A stretch of 64,000 nt of DNA from Thalassomonas sp. M1454 (GTDB taxonomy: Bacteria; Pseudomonadota; Gammaproteobacteria; Enterobacterales; Alteromonadaceae), in the NCBI RefSeq assembly GCF_007097525.1, contig NZ_VKDD01000007.1:60262-124261 (forward strand), in the 5' to 3' direction. This document shows positions 19,134 to 25,337 of this stretch, piece by piece; position 1 is the stretch's first letter; every line of letters starts with the position of its first letter. The notes beneath the pieces were generated by a model. The model was not told the origin of the DNA. It saw only the letters and a list, made by a program, of their open reading frames with translations, and did no database searches. Made by a program: the position numbers and the translations under genes.

Positions 19134-20076
19134 CTTTAAAAATAGGGCCTTCCATAAAATTAGGTTCTCCATGAAACTTCCCCTTCCCCCCGTATTGAGT
19201 TCTTAAATTTGCATTGAAAAAAGTTGTTCCTATAAATGAAGACCCCATACCAAGAAGGTTTAAAGGTATATAAGTAAATCCAAGGAACTGTCCCTGAACT
19301 GTATGAAGTTCTTCATGGGACGACATTTTTGTATAAAATGTACCTCCTTTTTCTACTCCCCAAGTTATAGTATTACCAAGCGCTATAGCGCCGCTACCAC
19401 CAAATAAATTTGAAGTAAATTCGATAGCATTATTACCAAACCCTATTTCGGACTCAAGGTTTGTCAAGCCGAAGAATTGGCCTATTTCGGTTACTATATG
19501 CCCTGTAAATCCCCAAGCGAGTCCTATTATAGTGTTGGGTAAATTCCATATTTTTCCAATGAAATCAGCAACTCCTCTTATAAACCCTTGTTTGGACTTC
19601 GCATTACTAGAAGCACCACCACCAGCAGCCCATGAAGTAGTATCTCCCATTAGAGAGTTCTTATATGCCTTGTCTTCCATTATTGAGTTTATCCAATTAG
19701 CAGTATTAATTGAAAATGATAACGATATTACATCTACGTTAAGACCAAGTGAAGAATTTTCAGACATCCATTTGCCATTTATACCTTCTATCGTTTGTTC
19801 AAAAGGTATACTTGAACCATTATCGCTATCGTTCGATGAATCACTGCTATTACCGAAAGGATTAAAACCGCTACCAATACCATCAGAGCCATCAAAAGCT
19901 CCAGTATAAGGTTTATGATCATCTTCACCAATGTAGCCACTAGGATCTGTACCATTAACGGGATTATTCATAATATAAGAATAAGCGTTAATCGATTGAG
20001 TATTGGTAGGGTTTTGAATAAACGGATCAACACTCATAAAACGGCCAAGGTTTGGATCGTAGATCCTACCGTTCAT
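19117..20076 (-). CDS. Orphan RHS tip cassette D, metallopeptidase tip
   Basis: The product has 319 residues. The RHS core piece (residues 1-47) is followed by a Gly/Ser-rich linker and a tip whose last part holds SSHEELHTVQGQFLG, an HExxH zinc-binding motif, then 'YIPLNLLGMGS'. This pattern is familiar from other RHS tips annotated as putative peptidases. The third zinc ligand is not certain. There is no ribosome-binding site ahead of the core ATG. It is joined to the immunity lipoprotein by an overlap, and the cassette ends at the palindrome at 18617. Confidence 0.75.
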   Translation of the reverse strand: MNGRIYDPNLGRFMSVDPFIQNPTNTQSINAYSYIMNNPVNGTDPSGYIGEDDHKPYTGAFDGSDGIGSGFNPFGNSSDSSNDSDNGSSIPFEQTIEGINGKWMSENSSLGLNVDVISLSFSINTANWINSIMEDKAYKNSLMGDTTSWAAGGGASSNAKSKQGFIRGVADFIGKIWNLPNTIIGLAWGFTGHIVTEIGQFFGLTNLESEIGFGNNAIEFTSNLFGGSGAIALGNTITWGVEKGGTFYTKMSSHEELHTVQGQFLGFTYIPLNLLGMGSSFIGTTFFNANLRTQYGGKGKFHGEPNFMEGPIFKDELYD

Positions 20077-20129
20077 ATGACTTAATTTAGTTTAAGTCAG
20101 GTAACTATTTGGTTTTTTTAAAGAACTTT
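20075..20129 (-). other. Conserved cassette leader with dif-like site (left end of hub 2)
   Basis: Plus strand: ATATGACTTAA (20075-20085), TTTAGT (20086-20091), TTAAGTCAGGT (20092-20102), an 11-6-11 inverted repeat with 9 of 11 arm positions matching, then TTTTAAAGAACTTT at 20116-20129. The inverted partner lies at 21231-21284. Confidence 0.5.
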
Positions 20130-20173
20130 ATAAATTATATTAAAATGTATTCTTCTAGTTACGTCAATAATAA

Positions 20174-20641
20174 TTAAGCATTAAATGCTCGGTTATTGTA
20201 TATCTCTGGAGTTGTAGAAACTAGTTTAAGCTTCTTAATATCAGGATGTTTAGGGTTAATAACTAATATATTTTCAAGCCCAGAAGGTACTGCGCAGCTT
20301 GGAACCAATAACCCTAAGCTTTTTTGAGACTTTAACCAATCAGTACCTAATTTTTGAGTCGATCTTGGATAAGGATATTCAGACCAATCTTTTGGTAAAT
20401 GTTCAAGTTCTAAAGTTACGTATTTATCTTCAATAATGTAAGTAGCCAATACATAGAATTTAGGTACTAAACGCGGGCTAGGAAAATAGTTTGCCATTTC
20501 AAGCATTGCAACTGAAGGAGATAAAGCAAAGTACAATACAGGCAGCTTAGGTTCATTCCAGCGAGCACCATCTTGATAACTTGCTCCTAATCCACTGAAG
20601 CTATCTGCATATTCACGAGGCACAATGCGATATAACCTCAC
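20174..20641 (-). CDS. RES-domain toxin
   Basis: This 155-residue RES-family protein begins MRLYRIVPREYADSFSGLGA and contains 'GARWNEPKLPVLYFALSPSVAMLEM', the typical RES core with the conserved Arg, Tyr and Glu. RES toxins of the Xre-RES type degrade NAD+, based on studied members of the family. The upstream gene is its antitoxin and the two overlap by one base. It lies inside hub 2 of the cassette array and may stabilise that region. Confidence 0.9.
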   Translation of the reverse strand: MRLYRIVPREYADSFSGLGASYQDGARWNEPKLPVLYFALSPSVAMLEMANYFPSPRLVPKFYVLATYIIEDKYVTLELEHLPKDWSEYPYPRSTQKLGTDWLKSQKSLGLLVPSCAVPSGLENILVINPKHPDIKKLKLVSTTPEIYNNRAFNA

Positions 20642-21060
20642 TATGAAAATTCTCCGTGAAGCATTTTATTGATTACTTCTTTGACCATTGTTCTACCAAC
20701 AAAGGTATTCATTAGCTCATTTGGCTGTTGATTATTGAGAGCAATAACTGTTGAGGTGAGCAATTCTTCCACCAAGCTCCAGTCACCATAAAGCTTAAAA
20801 GCCATTTCATACACGGATAATACATCTAACATTTCTTCTGTATGTGTAGGTGTTAATACTTTACGATTGTATAAACGGCTTAAGTTATTCGTCGTTGTAC
20901 CTAAAGCTCGACTGATAACTTGCCTTTGCTGTGGGAATTGATTAACAGTGCGGCGAACTACAGCACCGGGTATGCCATGTTCAACTAGTTCTAGATAAGC
21001 TCGCTTATTAGAAAAAATATTTTCTTTAATCCCTAGGGTTTCACTTAATAGTGATGACAT
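20641..21060 (-). CDS. Xre/MbcA/ParS-type antitoxin of the RES toxin
   Basis: The start ATG 21060 (MSSLLSETLG) follows AAGGTC; the longer reading from 21087 has no good site. The protein has about 139 residues, with an N-terminal HTH-like part ('TTNNLSRLYNRKVLTPTHTEEML') and a C-terminal DUF2384 part ending 'PNELMNTFVGRTMVKEVINKMLHG'. Such proteins bind the RES partner and repress their own promoter. AT-rich repeats (ATCATAATG, CATCAAAATGATG) at about 21092-21135 may be the operator. Confidence 0.85.
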   Translation of the reverse strand: MSSLLSETLGIKENIFSNKRAYLELVEHGIPGAVVRRTVNQFPQQRQVISRALGTTTNNLSRLYNRKVLTPTHTEEMLDVLSVYEMAFKLYGDWSLVEELLTSTVIALNNQQPNELMNTFVGRTMVKEVINKMLHGEFS

Positions 21061-21230
21061 AATTGACCTTATTAAAAATAATCTCAAGCCTCATAATACA
21101 TCATAATGAAGAGTAATCAACATCAAAATGATGTGTTTGTATTGGTGCATTACCAACTCACCAGCTAAAATTTTTTCTAGAAGCATAATTTTTTGACTAA
21201 TAGCAAATATAGGTATTTAATGTACCGATT

Positions 21231-21284
21231 AAAGTTCTTTAAAAACCAATGCGTTAGCTAACCTGTTCGTGATTAAGTCATATG
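21231..21284 (+). other. Conserved cassette leader (right end of hub 2)
   Basis: AAAGTTCTTTAAAA (21231-21244), a variable stretch, then TTAAGTCATATG (21273-21284) running into the core of cassette E. Only the right arm of the dif-like site is conserved here. Inverted partner of 20075-20129. Confidence 0.5.
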
Positions 21285-22226
21285 AACGGTCGGATTTACG
21301 ATCCAAACCTTGGCCGTTTCATGAGTGTAGATCCATTCATACAAAGCCCAACAAATACTCAGTCGATTAATGGTTATTCGTATATCATGAATAATCCAGT
21401 TAATGGTACTGATCCTAGTGGTTATCTTTGGAATAGTACAAGTGACCCTCTTGATGTAGGTGATGATATGCTTCTTTTTGGAGGATCTGGAGGAAGCAAT
21501 TCAAATGGAAGTGATGATGAAGGTGATTCAGGTAGCAGTTATTCTGATATGATGAATGAAGAGTACGCAAAAAACGCCCCTAAAATGACAACGATAACTG
21601 TTACCGGTTTTGCATGTTCAGGTTTCATTGACTGTAAACAACAAAATGCTGCTAGGTATGCTGAACAAATTAATGCACTAATGGATCAAATTGATAATGC
21701 GTTTTCTGCGATAGGTGATGCGGTGTCTAATTATGTTTTAGCAGGTATAAGTAATACTCTAAATAATATAGTGACTGCTGGCTGGATTGATCCAACTTGG
21801 GCGACTAATAAGGCATTTTTCGAAATTGTTGATGGAGTAGCTGATGGTCACCTAACTTTAATTGAGGCTAACAAAATTTGGCGTAAGAATAGCGATCCAA
21901 ACCTGAAGGTTGTTGTAGACGCGAGCCGCCTTACTGTGGAACGAACTTCACGCTTCAATTCAAAAGGGACCGCTTCAGGAAAAGTTTCAAATTTTTTAGA
22001 CTGGTTAGTACATGGTTCAGTAACTTTAATTAACAATGGGCAAGGCATAGCTCAAGGGAAATATAATTTTGAAAAGCATGATGCCAGTAGGTACAGTAAT
22101 GAATTTAAAGGGCATTTTAGGAATTTTGCCACATATTTAGGATTTGCTTATGCGTCTAATGCAGGAAGTGCTGTAGGAAATGACTTTACAATAATGTATA
22201 GAGGTTCTCCAAATGTTACACCTTAG
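21282..22226 (+). CDS. Orphan RHS tip cassette E
   Basis: The product has 314 residues. The RHS core (1-47) is followed by a Gly/Ser/Asp-rich linker and a tip of about 200 residues. The end of the tip has the pattern 'GKYNFEKHD...NFATYLGFAYAS...GNDFTIMYRGSP', which I have seen as a C-terminal domain on other RHS proteins but cannot name. No metal-binding motif is visible. The following immunity gene overlaps it by 14 bases. No ribosome-binding site precedes the core ATG. Confidence 0.7.
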   Translation: MNGRIYDPNLGRFMSVDPFIQSPTNTQSINGYSYIMNNPVNGTDPSGYLWNSTSDPLDVGDDMLLFGGSGGSNSNGSDDEGDSGSSYSDMMNEEYAKNAPKMTTITVTGFACSGFIDCKQQNAARYAEQINALMDQIDNAFSAIGDAVSNYVLAGISNTLNNIVTAGWIDPTWATNKAFFEIVDGVADGHLTLIEANKIWRKNSDPNLKVVVDASRLTVERTSRFNSKGTASGKVSNFLDWLVHGSVTLINNGQGIAQGKYNFEKHDASRYSNEFKGHFRNFATYLGFAYASNAGSAVGNDFTIMYRGSPNVTP

Positions 22227-22572
22227 ATTTTCATTTTTGATCTTCTGTCTATTTGGCTGTGGTCCTGGGGCTGGGGATGGAGCGTTTCAAATAAAAGGGG
22301 AATATTATTTTCTTGAGGCTGGAGGCGATGAAAAATTAATAGTTCGAAGACTCGATAAGGAACTTGATATTATAGTCGTGGATGCAAAAGTTGTAGACTT
22401 TATTATGAGAGATAATTTGTTATACATTAAAAGGCTACCTAGAATTGTTAAAATTGAAAATGGTCTAGCATTAACTTCTTTTACAGGTTCTTGCGAATTG
22501 ATAATAATCAATACCCTCCGCCATGGTATTGAAGTCATTCCTGAAGGTAATTCCAATTTCCTTTCATGTTAA
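22213..22572 (+). CDS. Lipoprotein, probable immunity protein of cassette E
   Basis: The protein has 119 residues and a short lipoprotein signal with lipobox LFGC (Cys about residue 16), then a beta-rich domain. It overlaps the tip gene by 14 bases in another frame, the usual tip-immunity arrangement. The family is not recognised; a periplasmic site of action is inferred. Confidence 0.7.
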   Translation: MLHLRFSFLIFCLFGCGPGAGDGAFQIKGEYYFLEAGGDEKLIVRRLDKELDIIVVDAKVVDFIMRDNLLYIKRLPRIVKIENGLALTSFTGSCELIIINTLRHGIEVIPEGNSNFLSC

Positions 22573-22597
22573 AGACTATTTCCCCCAAAGTTATTAA

Positions 22598-22654
22598 GTA
22601 GCCACGCACTGTAACTAAGCCGATAATTCTAAATTATTATCGGCTTAAATTCAT
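22598..22654 (+). repeat. Cassette-end palindrome, copy 4, joined to the core of cassette F
   Basis: AGTAGCCACGCACTGTAACT, AAGCCGATAAT, 8 bases, ATTATCGGCTT, then AAATT and CATATGAACGG. It ends cassette E and runs straight into cassette F, as in the D-C junction on the other strand. Confidence 0.8.
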
Positions 22655-23482
22655 ATGAACGGTCGGATCTACGATCCAAACCTTGGCCGTTTTATGAGTG
22701 TTGATCCGTTTATTCAAAGCCCGACAAATACCCAATCGATAAATGCCTATTCGTATATTATGAATAATCCTGTTAATGGAATTGATCCTAGTGGTTATAC
22801 AAGTACAAGTGATGATACTTCTGATAGTGGTGACACTAAAAATAGTGCTTGGGTTACAATTTGGGATCGTTCTTTGTGCTCAAGTGATGCATATTGCGAT
22901 GCTGAGTTAGAACGATTTTTTACCTCTATTGGCCTTAATGTTGAAGGGGGACAGCTTATTTTAACACAAGGTATGGATATGTGGGTTGGTGGAAATAAAT
23001 TAAGTAAAGCCCTTTCCTTTAATAAATTATTAAATGCATTTGATAGTCCTGAGATGGAAGACTTTGACCCTTCGTCGCTTGATGGAGAAAATTTAGAAAT
23101 ATATAAACTAATGCAAAATAAAAATTATGCAAAAGCCCTAACAATGATAGTTGAAGAGTATGGTGACCTAATAGGCCTAAATGAAAAGCAAAATGTGATA
23201 TATAGCAATGAGCTACGTAAAGAAGGAACTGTAGCTGAAAATGGCGATATCTTAATAGGTAAAGCTGCTTTCATAAGAGGACCTGGCTGGTTAGCTTCTA
23301 TAGTTTATCATGAGTATATTCACTATCAGCAAGGTTGGTGGGGCGAGTTAGAAGATGTAAACTTGGCAAGGAAATATGAGGCTGAAGCTTATTTAAAACA
23401 GTGGCAGGCATCCCGAATATTTGGATTAAGCCAAAAAGAATCTGATGCACTGTGGTATCGTCGAGATTACTATTTAGATTAG
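22655..23482 (+). CDS. Orphan RHS tip cassette F, metallopeptidase tip
   Basis: The product has 275 residues. The RHS core (1-47) is followed by a short Ser/Thr/Asp-rich linker and a tip with 'ASIVYHEYIHYQQGWWG', an HExxH motif near residue 215, and a downstream Glu in 'KYEAEAYLKQW' that may be the third zinc ligand. It resembles in plan, but not in close sequence, the tip of the main RHS gene (HESYH...EIEAHQ). Peptidase activity is inferred from the motif. It is followed 8 bases later by an exported protein. Confidence 0.75.
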   Translation: MNGRIYDPNLGRFMSVDPFIQSPTNTQSINAYSYIMNNPVNGIDPSGYTSTSDDTSDSGDTKNSAWVTIWDRSLCSSDAYCDAELERFFTSIGLNVEGGQLILTQGMDMWVGGNKLSKALSFNKLLNAFDSPEMEDFDPSSLDGENLEIYKLMQNKNYAKALTMIVEEYGDLIGLNEKQNVIYSNELRKEGTVAENGDILIGKAAFIRGPGWLASIVYHEYIHYQQGWWGELEDVNLARKYEAEAYLKQWQASRIFGLSQKESDALWYRRDYYLD

Positions 23483-23490
23483 GGACATAT

Positions 23491-23946
23491 ATGAAATTTA
23501 TTTATTATTTAGTTTTTACTATTGTTTTTTGCTTTAACTGTTTTGCATTTGATAATGAAATTAGTCTAAAGCTTGAAAATGATGATAATTCTAATTACTT
23601 AAAGTTACTGTTAACGAATTATTCGAATGAAATTGCTTATATAAGACCATCACCTATTTTTAACCAATGTGAATTTAAAAATGGCATCTGCGTTGAGTTT
23701 GCCGATAAGCAGCTAGCCAAGACTGTTTTTGTAGATGGAGGGATAGCAAATGGAAAAATAGAGCTTGAGCCCTTTGATATTCAAGGATATTTATTAACTA
23801 AAAATTCTTTACAGTATATCTTTCCAAAACACTTAAAGCCCAGAGTAGTACGCTTTAAATTGCATTATTTTTTACCGGAATCAAAAGGTAAGATTTCTTC
23901 ACCTTGGTATAACCTATCTACTGTAAATTACAGATTAGTAGAGTAG
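23491..23946 (+). CDS. Exported protein, probable immunity protein of cassette F
   Basis: The start ATG 23491 follows AGGGA; a longer reading from 23452 lies inside the tip. A signal peptide (MKFIYYLVFTIVFCFNCFAF) with cleavage near CFA precedes about 130 residues of soluble, beta-rich protein with two Cys in 'NQCEFKNGICVEF'. No family is recognised. Position after the metallopeptidase tip suggests a periplasmic inhibitor. Confidence 0.7.
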   Translation: MKFIYYLVFTIVFCFNCFAFDNEISLKLENDDNSNYLKLLLTNYSNEIAYIRPSPIFNQCEFKNGICVEFADKQLAKTVFVDGGIANGKIELEPFDIQGYLLTKNSLQYIFPKHLKPRVVRFKLHYFLPESKGKISSPWYNLSTVNYRLVE

Positions 23947-23989
23947 TAATTGATAACTCTAGGTGTAATGAAGTTATGCCTAGAGAGAC

Positions 23990-24050
23990 CATTAACTAGC
24001 CACCCACTGTAACTAAAGCCGATAATTTAACGATTATCGGCTTTAGTTAA
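23990..24050 (+). repeat. Cassette-end palindrome, copy 5
   Basis: AACTAGCCACCCACTGTAACT, then AAAGCCGATAAT, 6 bases, ATTATCGGCTTT. It is the most regular copy of the shared palindrome and marks the right end of the cassette array; no core follows it. Confidence 0.8.
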
Positions 24051-24433
24051 TGTTAATGGTCGAATTATTTTAATGGTTTTGGCAAGTTTTGATCGTAATA
24101 CTGTCAACCTTTGATTGTGTAGGTGATCATATTTCATTGGATTTGTATCGGTTTTGAGTGGAATCTACAGTAGCCTTCTAAAGTAACGTTCAATTCTGAA
24201 CAGCTAAAACCACACATTGATCTTAGCTGTTTTTTTTGACTGCTTTTTCAAAATAAATAAGACATTTTCAGAATAAACGAGAGCGATTGCACGAGAGATG
24301 AGACTGCCTTTCATTTTGACGGAGAAATATCAATATGTTCTAATTTGATTTCGAAAAACTCTACTTGTGTTTGCCACCTAGAAGTGTATAGCGGCTAATA
24401 GTTGAACTTACAGCGCTTAAGCTACGTTTTAAT
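24051..24433. other. Gene-free stretch with one terminator-like hairpin
   Basis: About 380 bases without a convincing gene. AACAGCTAA ... TTAGCTGTT followed by seven more T at 24199-24238 is a good plus-strand terminator, but no plus-strand gene directly precedes it, so a gene may have been lost or a small RNA may end here. Confidence 0.5.
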
Positions 24434-24628
24434 TTAAGAGTGCACCCAGCGTTCTCTATGAGCCATAAGTTTTCCTCGTTTTTTGGCGCGTTGTAGCGCC
24501 ACATGTACTTGCTTTTTGTTGAAAAATATTAGTTCGCCAATGATAGCTTCCGTTGTCGGGGGATATCCATCAACTACCCACAAACATTGAATTGCATCTA
24601 GTAGAATTTCATCTGTTAATCTTTTCAT
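24434..24628 (-). CDS. Small winged-helix-like protein
   Basis: The protein has 64 residues: MKRLTDEILLDAIQ..., 'GYPPTTEAIIGELIFFNKKQVHVALQRAKKRGKLMAHRERW'. The pattern of helices and the basic 'KKQVHVALQRAKKRG' looks like a small DNA-binding helix-turn-helix. No family name is certain. It is transcribed away from the toxin array and lies just beyond another regulator on the same strand. Confidence 0.5.
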   Translation of the reverse strand: MKRLTDEILLDAIQCLWVVDGYPPTTEAIIGELIFFNKKQVHVALQRAKKRGKLMAHRERWVHS

Positions 24629-24709
24629 TCAGTATCTTTCGTATAACCAATAGAAATTTGTTCTTTTAGTCCGCACGAAATTGAGAATTTCCTTCGCTAA
24701 TGAAACAGC

Positions 24710-25072
24710 CTAACTTTGCACTGTGCCGAATTGCCCTCGATTGATAATTTTTATCTCATGAGGGACGTTTGATGTAACAGGCATTACTAAGCGATAACCT
24801 AGCTTTCGCCGCGTTATTATATAGGTAGGGTCTGTAGCTGAGTCACCAAAAACTTTTCGAAGTTGTGAAATGGTTTTATCGATAGAGCCAGAGGAAACAT
24901 GCTGAGTCCAAACCTTGAGTATTAATTCCTGCTTACTCACTAATCGATCGTTGTTATGTATCAGAAACAGAAGAAGTTTAAATACCAACGGGCTCAGATC
25001 GACTACATCTCCTGAGAGGTTTGTCACCTGTGCGAGTTTTTCATCGAAAAGGTAATTGCCAATTTTGTACAA
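24710..25072 (-). CDS. OmpR/CadC-type winged-helix DNA-binding protein
   Basis: The 120 residues are almost all a Trans_reg_C domain: 'YLFDEKLAQVTNLSGDVVDLSPLVFKLLLFLIHNNDRLVSKQELILKVWTQH...DKTISQLRKVFGD...IITRRKLGYRL'. The first codon is TTG 25072 with AAGG upstream; no in-frame ATG is seen. It has neither the receiver domain nor the membrane segment that ToxR/CadC proteins normally have. It is divergent from the large lipoprotein at 25338 and may control it. Confidence 0.8.
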   Translation of the reverse strand: MYKIGNYLFDEKLAQVTNLSGDVVDLSPLVFKLLLFLIHNNDRLVSKQELILKVWTQHVSSGSIDKTISQLRKVFGDSATDPTYIITRRKLGYRLVMPVTSNVPHEIKIINRGQFGTVQS

Positions 25073-25337
25073 GAATAAGGCCTTATCATGAATTTGTTTT
25101 TCCTTCTATTATCCACAAATAACTGACTTGTCAAAAAAGTAAGGGGTAGCTCTAGCCCTTGAAAATAAAGGGGTAAATATAAAATCAGGATAATACCCGT
25201 CTTTGGTAAGGTTTAGGTTAGAAAGTAACTATTTTTTAACACTTCTCTAGTAGAGAATCTCTGTGACCTGTTTTTGGACAAAAATACAGGCAACTTAATA
25301 ATAAAAAGAACTTTTTAATACGGAGATTGCATTTCAA

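Noticed and set aside
10013..24050. Cassette-end palindromes as true integron attC sites
   Set aside because: They lack the RYYYAAC/GTTRRRY boxes at the right places and the recombinase shows no sign of the IntI-specific insert; only the layout is similar.
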